Source: Lonepinella sp042468235 | GTDB taxonomy: Bacteria; Pseudomonadota; Gammaproteobacteria; Enterobacterales; Pasteurellaceae | DNA: 64,000 nt | Direction of reading: 5' to 3' | NCBI RefSeq assembly: GCF_042468235.1 | Contig: NZ_CP170386.1 | Location: forward strand, 1,426,001-1,490,000 | Part shown: in pieces, positions 17,314-26,835 of the stretch | Numbering within the stretch: the first letter of the stretch is position 1 | Layout: the number at the start of each line of letters is the position of its first letter | Notes under the pieces: model-generated | Told to the model about the DNA's origin: nothing | Seen by the model: the letters and a program-made list of their open reading frames with translations, nothing else | Database searches by the model: none | Program-made: the position numbers and the translations under genes

Positions 17314-19998
17314 GTTTAAATATACAGCCACCCTCGGGTGGCTGTAGCTATCAATGATACCGTGAGCTTGTAATTCGTCGTTTCAACACTCAGCCACCCG
17401 TGGACAGCTACCTTTAGTAGTATCAATACCTTGTTATAAAGCAATGTTTCAACACACAGCCACCCGTGTGCGGCTGCCGGTACATTTTACCCCAGTTTTG
17501 AGCGGTGCGGGGTTTCAACACACAGCCGCCCGTAGGCGGCTGCGCGATAACTACCAATTTTCCATTGCGGAAAGTGAGTTTCAACACACAGCCGCCCGTA
17601 GGCGGCTGCCGTTCGGTTATCCAACCAACCACGAGTTATCAAGTTTCAACACACAGCCGCCCGTAGGCGGCTGCCAAAATGACGGGAGAATTATCCGTCC
17701 CTACACTGTTTCAACACACAGCCGCCCGTAGGCGGCTGCACGTGCTTTTTCTTTCACATGGCTTGTAATATGCTGTTTCAACACACAGCCGCCCGTAGGC
17801 GGCTGCTTTCCCCAAGGCAAACGAATGGCTAAATCAGGAAAAGTTTCAACACACAGCCGCCCGTAGGCGGCTGCTCCCTGTCGGGCATTCAGCAAAGCGG
17901 ATAATGGCGTTTCAACACACAGCCGCCCGTAGGCGGCTGCCTCCCGAGCCAACGTATACAACAGCGACCCAACCGTTTCAACACACAGCCGCCCGTAGGC
18001 GGCTGCATCCCCATTTTTATTCTTGTGGGTGCAAGATGAGTTTCAACACACAGCCGCCCGTAGGCGGCTGCGCTAGGCTTACACAATAAGGGGCTTTTAT
18101 GGTTTATGTTTCAACACACAGCCGCCCGTAGGCGGCTGCCTATCATTTATAATACTAAGTATAAAGCTTATACTAGTTTCAACACACAGCCGCCCGTAGG
18201 CGGCTGCCTTTTTAAAGCTAAACTTCCTTAATCTTCCCGCCTGTTTCAACACACAGCCGCCCGTAGGCGGCTGCACCCTAATAAGAATTATAAATTAGGT
18301 GTTACCTTAGTTTCAACACACAGCCGCCCGTAGGCGGCTGCCTTAACTAAAGTCCATGACGATATAGCACATATCGGTTTCAACACACAGCCGCCCGTAG
18401 GCGGCTGCCCCATTGTTTTCTAAATGATTCTGTAGACATATTGTTTCAACACACAGCCGCCCGTAGGCGGCTGCTTATTATACCAGGATTTATCATAACT
18501 ACTATTTTCGTTTCAACACACAGCCGCCCGTAGGCGGCTGCCACGCACCTTGTGGGATGCCAAAACGCAAAAGGTGTTTCAACACACAGCCGCCCGTAGG
18601 CGGCTGCCAAAAAACTCAATGGATTAGTGACAAGGCGAGAGTTTCAACACACAGCCGCCCGTAGGCGGCTGCGTTCGTTTAAGGGTAAGACCTATGGCGA
18701 TGTGACTGTTTCAACACACAGCCGCCCGTAGGCGGCTGCTAGATCGTAGCACTACTATCGTAGACAACCTAGAAGTTTCAACACACAGCCGCCCGTAGGC
18801 GGCTGCCTAAACTAGACACATCTAGTAACTCAGCCATCTTGTTTCAACACACAGCCGCCCGTAGGCGGCTGCCTGGTATATGTACGTATATCAACCAATA
18901 CATAGGAGTTTCAACACACAGCCGCCCGTAGGCGGCTGCTAGTCTCTAGTTACTTCATTCTTAAGTATAGCTAAGTTTCAACACACAGCCGCCCGTAGGC
19001 GGCTGCAGTTATGGACGATAAATCCATCATGTCTAAAGATGTTTCAACACACAGCCGCCCGTAGGCGGCTGCTTTTCAGAAAGATATAATTCAGGAGCAA
19101 ATCTCTGTTTCAACACACAGCCGCCCGTAGGCGGCTGCCGGAATGCCGACCATTAAATCGTGCAATGCAGAAGTTTCAACACACAGCCGCCCGTAGGCGG
19201 CTGCGTAGTAGTGGCTGGATCTTCGGCTATATTAGCTGTTTCAACACACAGCCGCCCGTAGGCGGCTGCGTCCAGTTATCCAAAACTTTTTCTGGATATT
19301 GGTTGTTTCAACACACAGCCGCCCGTAGGCGGCTGCTACCGTATACGCGTTACCTAAGTTTATCCTAGAGGTTTCAACACACAGCCGCCCGTAGGCGGCT
19401 GCCTATCATTAATACTACCTTCAGTTTGTTTAAAGTGTTTCAACACACAGCCGCCCGTAGGCGGCTGCGCAGTACCAGCTATCTATCCTATCCGTATAGG
19501 TGTTTCAACACACAGCCGCCCGTAGGCGGCTGCGTAGTAATCGCCTTTATAGATATTGATGCTATCGTGTTTCAACACACAGCCGCCCGTAGGCGGCTGC
19601 CATGATCCACTACGCCAGATTCACTAATATCGTAGTTTCAACACACAGCCGCCCGTAGGCGGCTGCACACAACTAGTCTCAAATGCTAATGTATCAAAAC
19701 GTTTCAACACACAGCCGCCCGTAGGCGGCTGCTTTTGATTTCTTTACCACCTTCTACTTTAACGTAGTTTCAACACACAGCCGCCCGTAGGCGGCTGCGT
19801 ATTCTACTATATCGGTATAGTTACCCTTTTGATGTTTCAACACACAGCCGCCCGTAGGCGGCTGCATATATAGATATTATTTAGTAACTTTACTCTAATG
19901 TTTCAACACACAGCCGCCCGTAGGCGGCTGCATCGTCTTTTACACGATAGTACTTAGTGATAAAGTGTTTCAACACACAGCCGCCCGTAGGCGGCTGC
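17314..19998 (-). CRISPR. Type I-C CRISPR array, 41 repeat units and 40 spacers
   Basis: Repeats of 32 bases recur every 65-68 bases. On the plus strand each begins GTTTCAACACACAGCC and ends GGCGGCTGC; on the transcribed minus strand they end in TTGAAAC as type I-C repeats do, with a GC-rich palindromic stem. Spacers are 33-36 bases. The newest end is at 19998, beside the leader and cas2. The last three units at the old end are degenerate: 17446-17477 and 17380-17411 carry several changes. The unit at 17314-17345 matches only 23 of 32 bases but keeps exact 66-base spacing and a perfect stem (ACAGCCACCC with GGGTGGCTGT). All other repeats look identical. Confidence 0.97.
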
Positions 19999-20185
19999 AC
20001 CCTCTTTGGGAACCCTTGCTACACAAGGCTTTCACAGCCCTGATTCGCTAACCGTTCCCGATGAGAGTGTAAAATAAGTATAACATAACTTTTTCACTAC
20101 ATCATACTATCTAATTTCCTGATTTTTAAAGAACAAACCAAATCGCCAACCTCCCACTGTTTTGATGAGAACCATGGGTTAGCGA
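19999..20185 (-). promoter_or_regulatory. CRISPR leader with probable pre-crRNA promoter
   Basis: This 187-base AT-rich region lies between the newest repeat and the original end of cas2. On the minus strand it has a TATACT -10 at 20082-20077, about 75 bases before the first repeat, with a weak -35. Beside the array lies a perfect small hairpin, CCTTG-CTACA-CAAGG (20014-20028), a possible docking site for spacer integration. The promoter call is inference from the -10 alone. Confidence 0.6.
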
Positions 20186-20479
20186 TCACACAATCAGCGT
20201 ATCCTTAAAAACATCCGCCGCCGCTTTGGCTCCGTGATGCTCCACCTTATGCCGTCATTTGCTGCCGAGATGGTAGAAGCGCAGACTGTCGCATTCGGGG
20301 TCATACGTATCCAGCAGTTTCGCTTTTAATACCACCCACTGATCAGGCGTAACATCGCATTCAAACACCGAATATTGCGCCCGCACGCCGTAATCCAAGC
20401 AATGTTTGGCAATACGGCGCAAGCGGCGCTCCCCGCCCGCCGTTTCAAAAGACACATCATAAGTAATCAACATCAGCAT
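20186..20479 (-). pseudogene. cas2: cas2 interrupted by an in-frame TGA
   Basis: Cas2 pairs with Cas1 to integrate new spacers. The N-terminal part is clear: MLMLITYDV, GGERRLRRIAKHC, YSVFECDVT and DSLRFYHLGSK. A TGA at 20257-20255 stops it after 74 residues. Reading on in the same frame gives R-H-K-V-E-H-H-G-A-K and the normal end KDTLIV, with the true stop at 20188-20186. Full length would be 97 residues, about the usual type I-C length of 96. The stop is best explained as TGG (Trp) changed to TGA. The lost C-terminal strand is the one that completes the dimer and contacts Cas1 in known structures. Confidence 0.88.
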
Positions 20480-20529
20480 AAATCGCCCTCTCCCCAAACA
20501 CGCAAAATTCCGACCGCACTTTGCAGCAC

Positions 20530-21542
20530 TTAACGCACCAAAAACGGCGGATATTCCGCCAAATCGCCGCGCAAATGGCGGGCAAGCAGCATCGCCTGAA
20601 TATATGGCAGCAGCCCGATTTCCACCTCTTTCTGCAAAAACGGATGCACAATCTTCTCCTGCTTTTTCGCTTGCAGACTCTGAAACAACAGCTTGCGCGC
20701 CTCAGCTTTCAGCGTTACCGCACCGCTGCTCTCACTGACAAAATCCTGCGGTTTAATCTGCCCGCGGTTAATCAGGCTCAACGCCAGCCTGTCCGCCCAC
20801 CACGCACGGAACTCCTCCAAAATATCCTGTGCCAAACTATCGCGTCCCGGGCGGTCGGCATGCAAAAAACCCGCCTGCGGATCCAAGCCCACCCCTTGCA
20901 GCGCGCCGCTGATGTCCCTGCCCAAAATACTGTATAAAAAAGAAAGCAGCGCATTCACCCCGTCACGCGGCGGACGGCGGTTGCGTCCGTCAAAAGCAAA
21001 ACCGCTTTTCTCCGCAATCAGATATTGAAACACACTGAAATAACGTGCTCCGCCTCGCCCTCAATCCCGCGTACCCGCTCCAAATCCTGTGCGTGTTTCA
21101 ACTGCTGCAAACCGCTGTTCAAACCGACAACCGCCGCCTGCACCGCCGAATTGTCGCCGTAATTGCGCAGATACCGCTGCAATACCCGCTTACTCGCCTG
21201 AATCTTTGCCGCAATAATATGCCGTGCAATCGGCACGGGATTGCTTTCCGACAGCCGATACTGCGCCCGTCGCAGCAAAATATTACCACTCTGCCGCCCC
21301 TGCAACCGTCCCAAATAACGCCCCTGCTCGGTAAAAAACGCCAGATTGACATTATTCTCACCGCAAAAACCCATTAAAAACGGCGACACCAGCACATTGC
21401 CGAAACAAAAAATATGCCCGATGGAATGCACCGGTAACTGCGCCACCTTTTTACGCTCCTGCTCCACCACCAAGGTTTCGCATTCTTTATGCAGATAGGT
21501 TCCCTGCGTGGTGATGTATAGGGTGTTTTGGAGTTTTCTCAT
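20530..21542 (-). pseudogene. cas1: cas1 broken by a frameshift
   Basis: Cas1 is the integrase that inserts new spacers. Two overlapping frames together cover a normal protein of about 337 residues. The first (from ATG 21542) gives the N-terminal domain and the start of the catalytic domain up to RGIEGEA, including the catalytic Glu, then runs into a stop at 21018. The second frame resumes with ARYFSVFQYLIAEKSG, NGRNRRPPRD, FLHADRPGRDSLAQDILEEFR and the C-terminus, which carries the catalytic His and Asp. The break is near 21044-21050 (two extra bases, or one lost). It is not in a homopolymer. The gene is GC-rich: one sampled 60-base line (20821-20880) is 60 percent G+C. Confidence 0.9.
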
Positions 21543-21544
21543 AA

Positions 21545-22579
21545 TTAAACAGTCAAGATACCACCATCATTATCCCATTCTTCCGTCAATAAATTATTAA
21601 CTACTTTTTCAACATCTTGCCAGTCCATATTTTGACGAAACTGCTTACCTGATTTTGATTCAGTGAATCTGCAATTCATAGTTCGATCAAATAATTCAAT
21701 TGTTGTTCTTCTTGGAAAATGAGCTAAACTAGATTTAAAGAAATTATCAACAACAGAATAATGATGGGTGTGAACAAAATCAGACCAGCTATTTATCAAT
21801 TCATCTTCTAACCGAATATCGATAAATTCAAAATCTTCAAAATTTCTATCTTCAATCTCCCCCCAATACTCTTTTAAAAGAGCAATAGCTTCTGCGTCCA
21901 TTTTTGGTGCACTATATCCAAATACAGTTACTAAATAAGCCTTTTTAAAAGCTCTTCTTACTCTATCCCAATTATTCTGAGTAAATGGATCTTCTGCATA
22001 ATTTTTATGACGTATTGGATATAATAACCTACTAGGCTGAAAAGGCTTACCACATTCTCTGCAACAATCATCAATCATCCCGCCGAATTTATGATCTGAG
22101 CAATATCCAACCAGCACGTTTCCATGTAAAAAAGCCAAGTCAGGCAAATCTCTTGTTATACGATAAACACGTTGATACGCCTGTAAGAGCAAAGGATCCC
22201 AGTTAAATGTTGCAACCAAATCCTTTTTCCGCAAAGAAAGCAAAATAAAATCATAAATATTAGGTTCATCAGGAATTTCCAATTCTAAAAAATATTCTCT
22301 GATTTTTGAATCCAATTTTTCGCGTATTTCTTTGCAATCAGATCGCTCATGTAGTTCTGTATAAATATCTTCCAAATTATCACTATTAGTTTGTAAATTT
22401 ACTTGCTCTAGTAGCGATGTCATTCCTAATGTTTTAATAAAATTATTCATTACAGAAGATTTTTTGCCATTTTTATCTCCATTAGGAATTGAAGCCATTG
22501 TTGCTCCTGCTCCTAACAAAACAACATGGGGACGATCTTTCATGCTTTTTTCATATTGATAAAAATCATTTTTAATCAT
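21545..22579 (-). CDS. SIR2-like protein inserted between cas4 and cas1
   Basis: This is a 344-residue protein from the ATG at 22579, which has a GGG-containing ribosome site; a TTG 18 bases upstream is less likely. It has a SIR2-type layout: Rossmann glycine motif GAGAT at 23-27, TFNWD at 124-128 (Asn126), FLHG at 150-153 (His152), cysteines at 160, 172, 173 and 176 as a possible zinc knuckle, and VFGYSAPKMDA at 219-229. Asn and His at these places are the catalytic pair of bacterial defence NADases such as ThsA. It starts 27 bases after cas4 and ends 2 bases before cas1, so it lies inside the cas operon. One sampled line (21961-22020) is 32 percent G+C, far below its neighbours. NADase function is inference. 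Confidence 0.72.
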   Translation of the reverse strand: MIKNDFYQYEKSMKDRPHVVLLGAGATMASIPNGDKNGKKSSVMNNFIKTLGMTSLLEQVNLQTNSDNLEDIYTELHERSDCKEIREKLDSKIREYFLELEIPDEPNIYDFILLSLRKKDLVATFNWDPLLLQAYQRVYRITRDLPDLAFLHGNVLVGYCSDHKFGGMIDDCCRECGKPFQPSRLLYPIRHKNYAEDPFTQNNWDRVRRAFKKAYLVTVFGYSAPKMDAEAIALLKEYWGEIEDRNFEDFEFIDIRLEDELINSWSDFVHTHHYSVVDNFFKSSLAHFPRRTTIELFDRTMNCRFTESKSGKQFRQNMDWQDVEKVVNNLLTEEWDNDGGILTV

Positions 22580-22605
22580 AAATATTACCCTATCCAAATT
22601 AAATT

Positions 22606-23280
22606 TCAGTTCGATTCAAACAACCCCACCACATACCGCTTTGACCTATCCCTCTCCAACAACTTCGGCTGGCACAAATCCAACAACGAACAGGCTTTGC
22701 AGCGTTTGCCGTATTCGGGTGGCGGGGTGGTGCCGTTTTGCAGCAGTTTGCGTACTGTGGCAATGATGTCCAGCGTTTGTTGTCTGATGCCGTCTGAAAA
22801 CACGATTGGCACGCGGTGGCGGGTTTGCCCGTACCACAATGCACCCTCTGTTACCGCCTGCCCGGTCATTTCCTCCAAACACAAGGCTTGGGCGCAAAGC
22901 TGGATTTCGTCAAACGGCTCGGTTTTGGGCTTGCCGCGTTTGTATTCCACAGGTTTCAAGCTGCCTGAAGCCAAATCATGTTCCACCATATCCAATACGC
23001 CCGATACCCCCAATTTTTCCGCCGACACATGCACGCTGCGTTCAAAACGCACACCCTTGCGTGTTTCCGGCTCACCCGCATCCACCCGCTCGTGCAACAC
23101 CCGCCCCTGTGCAGTCAAAATGTTCTCCGCCCACGCCTGTTCGTTGTGAATCAACGCACATTGACGCGGGCAGAAAGCGTAGTGTTGCAGAGCGGAAAGC
23201 TGTACGATGATTGCTTCATGCTCTCCGCCTCTCATTTGACTGTTGCTTGGCAATGCTTCGGCAGGTATTTTAGAAACCAT
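22606..23280 (-). CDS. cas4: Cas4, RecB-like iron-sulfur nuclease of the type I-C system
   Basis: Cas4 trims and orients prespacers by reading the PAM before integration. The 224 residues show the first cluster cysteines in YAFCPRQCALIH, the RecB nuclease motif VEYKRGKPK, the QLCAQALCLEE helix, and the C-terminal cluster cysteines in CKACSLLDLC. The ATG at 23280 lies within the last codons of cas7c (11-base overlap). The gene carries an exact Neisseria 12-base uptake sequence at 22787-22798. It is intact, but its partners cas1 and cas2 are broken. Confidence 0.93.
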   Translation of the reverse strand: MVSKIPAEALPSNSQMRGGEHEAIIVQLSALQHYAFCPRQCALIHNEQAWAENILTAQGRVLHERVDAGEPETRKGVRFERSVHVSAEKLGVSGVLDMVEHDLASGSLKPVEYKRGKPKTEPFDEIQLCAQALCLEEMTGQAVTEGALWYGQTRHRVPIVFSDGIRQQTLDIIATVRKLLQNGTTPPPEYGKRCKACSLLDLCQPKLLERDRSKRYVVGLFESN

Positions 23281-24109
23281 CAATTTCTTCAGGCGTTAAT
23301 CCTTCAAGATGGTCCAATGTATAACTGCCGTCCGCATTGACTTTCAGGCTGCCGTGTACTTTGGCGGAAGAATACTGCCCTGCTTTGCAGTTGTGCTCCC
23401 ACCAAATCAGTTTCAGCACCTGCATACTGCCTTCGGGACGGGCGGAAGAAGCATCACCCTCAAACAGTTTGCTTAATACTTTTTTGATTTTTGCAGCGTC
23501 TTCATCGGAAAATTCCGTACGCTCTGCCAGTTGCGGCGACATGGCACCGAATGCGACATAAATGCCGCTATCCACACGGTGTTTCATGCCCATGGTGTCT
23601 GAACCGCGTTTGCTGCCGTCACCCTCGCCACTGACGCTTTTGGTAATCTGCATGCTGGTAATATTTACCGGTTCTACGCTGAATGCGGATTGAATGGTAA
23701 CGGGACCGCGTACGGCAATGGAAACGCCTGCACCATCATCGCTTTTACCAAAGGCGAATACTTGCCCGAAACTGCGCACGTCCAGCCATTTTTTACAGGC
23801 TTGTTGAGCTGTTTCGTCTTTATCGGCTTTCTTGCCGAAAGCCTCCGCACCCAAGCCGACTGTTTTATCTTTGGCACGGTTGGCAAGACTGGTCATGCCG
23901 TCGGTTTTCTTTTCATCGGATTGCACAAAAATGCTTTCACCGCTGTCTTGCAGGCGGTCGCGGATTTTGCGTTTCAGGCAGACATCAGTCATTTCGCCGA
24001 AACCGGCAAAGTCGGCTCGCGGACGGTTGCCGTTTAGGGGGTCGCCGTTGGGGTTGGCGTTTTTAACACTGATAATCAGGGCAAAGTCGATTTTTTTACT
24101 TAAAGACAT
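23270..24109 (-). CDS. cas7c: Cas7c (Csd2), backbone subunit of type I-C Cascade
   Basis: Cas7c is the subunit that polymerises along the crRNA to form the Cascade backbone. The protein has 279 residues, begins MSLSKKIDFALIISV and contains the family motif KNANPNGDPLNGNRPR near residues 16-31. A central Gly/Ser-rich stretch (SGEGDGSKRGSDTMG) precedes the conserved MKHRVDSGIYV segment. It lies between cas8c and cas4, the standard I-C order. The frame is fully open. It is GC-richer than the surrounding chromosome. Confidence 0.95.
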   Translation of the reverse strand: MSLSKKIDFALIISVKNANPNGDPLNGNRPRADFAGFGEMTDVCLKRKIRDRLQDSGESIFVQSDEKKTDGMTSLANRAKDKTVGLGAEAFGKKADKDETAQQACKKWLDVRSFGQVFAFGKSDDGAGVSIAVRGPVTIQSAFSVEPVNITSMQITKSVSGEGDGSKRGSDTMGMKHRVDSGIYVAFGAMSPQLAERTEFSDEDAAKIKKVLSKLFEGDASSARPEGSMQVLKLIWWEHNCKAGQYSSAKVHGSLKVNADGSYTLDHLEGLTPEEIDGF

Positions 24110-24128
24110 TTTTTATCTCCATAAAAGT

Positions 24129-26111
24129 TTAATTGGTTTCGGTTTTCTGTTGTTTGGCAGCTTTTCGTTCGGTAATTTGGCGTGTCAGTTCCATTTTTTG
24201 GCAATGATAACCAAGCAAAAACTCACCGCTTAACCTATTATCACAGGTAAAATCATTATGTTGGAACAATTCCATGATTTCACCGATGGCTTGCGTACCT
24301 GTATCTTTGCCACGACTACGCAGGCGGTCTTGATAAGGTTTCAATGCCAATTCAATATTGCGCCAAGTGGCAAACGGATGTTCGGCAAAACGCTGCATAT
24401 AGCGTTCGGCGGTAGTGGCACGTTTTTCTTCTGCCAAGTAAAGTGCGTAAGATTCGATATTTTCGGCAACTGCCAGCAGTCTGCCGTACAAATAATCGCG
24501 CGAGCGGTTTTGGGTATCTAAACTCATATCATAAGTTCTCCGTTGTGATGAATCAGAATGACGGGCGCGCCAGCCTTTATATAAAGCGCAGGCGACACCG
24601 ATATTGCGTTGCCATTCCCATGGCTCATAGCCGTTGGGATTACAGGCAGCCTGAAAGCTTTGCTGCACTAAATCAAAGGGAATCGGCACATTTTTTCCGC
24701 CGGCAATAACAGGCAGCAAACGGGCATATAGCTGTTTTTTCAAGGTATCGCTCAAAGACTTCCCGTAAACGGCATGGCTAATGGCAAACGGTGACGGCGG
24801 CACCACCGCCCACAGGGTTTCTGGTTTTTTACCGTTTGACCTATCAATGCTGTGGCATTGATACCAGGAAAAATCGTCAAGCCACACATCCAAATTGGCG
24901 AAATAGTCGGTGGGCAAAAATTCTTGATAATAGGTCAATGCCATACGTCCCGGCGTGGCGGAATCCAACATCAGCAGGGAAATCTGTTCGTTTTCCTTCA
25001 AATCTGCCCGATAGCCATGTAACTTTTTCTTGATGATGGCAGCGACCTGCCGTCCGATATTGACCGACCAATCGATACTGCTTTTGTCTTCAGACGGCAT
25101 ATCGATTTCGGCTTCATTTTCAACCGCACTTGTATCCAGATTATCCCAATCGATTTCATCAAAAGCGTCTTTCATTGGCGACGGGATTTCTTTACCGCTG
25201 ATTGCCCAAGCAACGGTTACCTGATCGCCGTTGCGGATACCTTGGCGGGAAATTAACCAGCGCAAGGCGCTATGTGCTTTGGCGGATACTTCTGCCGACA
25301 CGCTGGCCGCTTCTTCGGCGGTTTCAAAACGACCGCGAAAGGTGTAACCAGCGGTATCGTTGGAAGAAATCAATTTAGCTTTGTCGCCCGTATGGCGAAG
25401 TTTGGCAGGATGCATGGTGGCAACCGCCGCATCATTGCCTTGCACCAAGCAAAAACCTTGTTGTGCCACACTGCTGCCGATATAGTCTATCCACGACTGT
25501 TGCACCGTTTTATCCGTCCATGTTTCACTTTGCACGTTGCCCGCGATTTCCACACACCAGCATACCAATGCCGAACCAAATTCAATTTCGCCTTTAGTTT
25601 TGGGCAATACGGAAAAAATCAGAGGTGCTTCGCCATCGGCTTCCCATTTATTCAATACCTTGCCGTCTGAATCCAATTGGAAAACGCCTACATTCAACAA
25701 ATCAGCAACCAATGTGCCTTTGCCGACATAATCCAACACAGCCTGCACTTTCGGGTGCTTGAATGCTGACTCGCACCACATCTGCAATTGCTTGTAATAC
25801 CCGTCAAAATAGGCTTTTTTGCTACCTCCGTAATTGGCATAATCTTTCGCAACATATTGGATCTTATCCGCCAATGGGTGCGGTGCTTCACCGCTGGTGC
25901 GGTTTTCAGATGACTCGGTGGCTGGCAGCATGATCGCTGTTTTCGGCGGCATCACTCGTGCCGTCTGAAACTCGCCCCGTTCGTTTAACACGATGGCAAT
26001 ATGGGCATTTTGCATAGTATGTCCAACGGGGGTTAGCGACTCGTCATCACCACCAAAATCCTGCCCCGACACAGCTTCATATGTCTGATACAACTTCTGC
26101 ATCCAGCTCAT
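24129..26111 (-). CDS. cas8c: Cas8c (Csd1), large subunit of type I-C Cascade
   Basis: Cas8c is the large Cascade subunit that recognises the PAM in target DNA; in type I-C an internal translation start is known to yield a separate small subunit, Cas11. The 660 residues begin MSWMQKLYQTYEAV and include KPETLWAVVPPSPFAIS and the C-terminal LSGEFLLGYHCQKMELTRQ, typical of Csd1. The first four bases overlap the end of cas5c (ATGA). Three Neisseria-type uptake cores (one a full 12-mer at 25089-25100) and one Pasteurellaceae signal (25123-25131) lie inside. No frame breaks were seen. Confidence 0.95.
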   Translation of the reverse strand: MSWMQKLYQTYEAVSGQDFGGDDESLTPVGHTMQNAHIAIVLNERGEFQTARVMPPKTAIMLPATESSENRTSGEAPHPLADKIQYVAKDYANYGGSKKAYFDGYYKQLQMWCESAFKHPKVQAVLDYVGKGTLVADLLNVGVFQLDSDGKVLNKWEADGEAPLIFSVLPKTKGEIEFGSALVCWCVEIAGNVQSETWTDKTVQQSWIDYIGSSVAQQGFCLVQGNDAAVATMHPAKLRHTGDKAKLISSNDTAGYTFRGRFETAEEAASVSAEVSAKAHSALRWLISRQGIRNGDQVTVAWAISGKEIPSPMKDAFDEIDWDNLDTSAVENEAEIDMPSEDKSSIDWSVNIGRQVAAIIKKKLHGYRADLKENEQISLLMLDSATPGRMALTYYQEFLPTDYFANLDVWLDDFSWYQCHSIDRSNGKKPETLWAVVPPSPFAISHAVYGKSLSDTLKKQLYARLLPVIAGGKNVPIPFDLVQQSFQAACNPNGYEPWEWQRNIGVACALYKGWRARHSDSSQRRTYDMSLDTQNRSRDYLYGRLLAVAENIESYALYLAEEKRATTAERYMQRFAEHPFATWRNIELALKPYQDRLRSRGKDTGTQAIGEIMELFQHNDFTCDNRLSGEFLLGYHCQKMELTRQITERKAAKQQKTETN

Positions 26112-26827
26112 AATCCCAACTCCTTAGCTTCATCTTCCACCGGTTTTACATTTTCACCGCGTTTAAACGGTTTTTCAGGCTGCATAGCACGGATAAAGCG
26201 GGTTTTCAGGTTGCCCGTATCATCAATGCGTGGAAATTCAATGATGCCGTTCTGCATATTTGCCCGCCAAAAACGGCTGACCAGCTCATGTTTGCCCGTT
26301 TCTTCAGGATAGCCAAAACTGTGGAACATTAGCCCAAAATCAAGATTATCAATGTCATCATAGAAACTTGTACCGCTACCAAACTCGCAAGGTTCGACAT
26401 AGCCTTGGCAATCACGCGTGCCGAGAAAGATATCCTGCCGCCCGCCACGTTCCAACATCCGTTCGGCAATGGAAATATGTTTGCCCAAATTACGGTCGAC
26501 TTTCAGCTCTTCCCAATGCTCGTTCCACTCGAAATGTGCTTCAACCTGATATTCCACATCTTGCAGAAAAGTATAAATCGCTAGCGTGTTACCACCATTC
26601 CAATCCAGCGGTTTGGTTGATTTACTTTGCGTGCGAATTGGTTTCATCACACGGATACGGTCAATGTGCCAAATCAAGGTGGGTTTCCAGTAAATGCTTT
26701 TGACGATACCTTTGACCGCTTCATAAGTCGGCACCTGATAGCTGAATTTTTCGCCACCGATTTTGGTGACGGGATCGGTAAACAAGGCTTGTTTTCCCCA
26801 TACACGAAATTTGATTGTACTGCTCAT
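26108..26827 (-). CDS. cas5c: Cas5c, pre-crRNA processing nuclease of type I-C
   Basis: In type I-C systems, which lack Cas6, Cas5c cuts the pre-crRNA at the repeat hairpin and caps the 5' handle. The 239 residues hold the N-terminal RAMP fold (FRVWGKQALFTDPVTKIGGEKFSYQVPTYEA), FLQDVEYQVEAHFEWN, GGRQDIFLGTRDCQGYVEPC and a YP.E segment. The tail is charged. It lies 8 bases after cas3 and overlaps cas8c by four bases, so the interference genes form one transcription unit. Confidence 0.95.
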   Translation of the reverse strand: MSSTIKFRVWGKQALFTDPVTKIGGEKFSYQVPTYEAVKGIVKSIYWKPTLIWHIDRIRVMKPIRTQSKSTKPLDWNGGNTLAIYTFLQDVEYQVEAHFEWNEHWEELKVDRNLGKHISIAERMLERGGRQDIFLGTRDCQGYVEPCEFGSGTSFYDDIDNLDFGLMFHSFGYPEETGKHELVSRFWRANMQNGIIEFPRIDDTGNLKTRFIRAMQPEKPFKRGENVKPVEDEAKELGL

Positions 26828-26835
26828 AATTCTCC

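Noticed and set aside
17423..19368. Open frames of 61-95 residues inside the CRISPR array
   Set aside because: They only translate the repeat unit (QPPTGGCVLK or FQHTAARRRL over and over) and are by-products of the repeats.
18140..19436. Apparent similarity of two spacers that both begin CTATCATT (18140 and 19403)
   Set aside because: The match is limited to a few AT-rich words and does not continue; not evidence of a duplicated spacer.
17314..20185. Self-targeting spacers against genes of this window
   Set aside because: No match was noticed by eye, but a systematic search is not possible here, so nothing is claimed.
20255..20257. Reading the cas2 TGA as Trp through recoding
   Set aside because: Pasteurellaceae use the standard code and no other gene in the window needs TGA as Trp.
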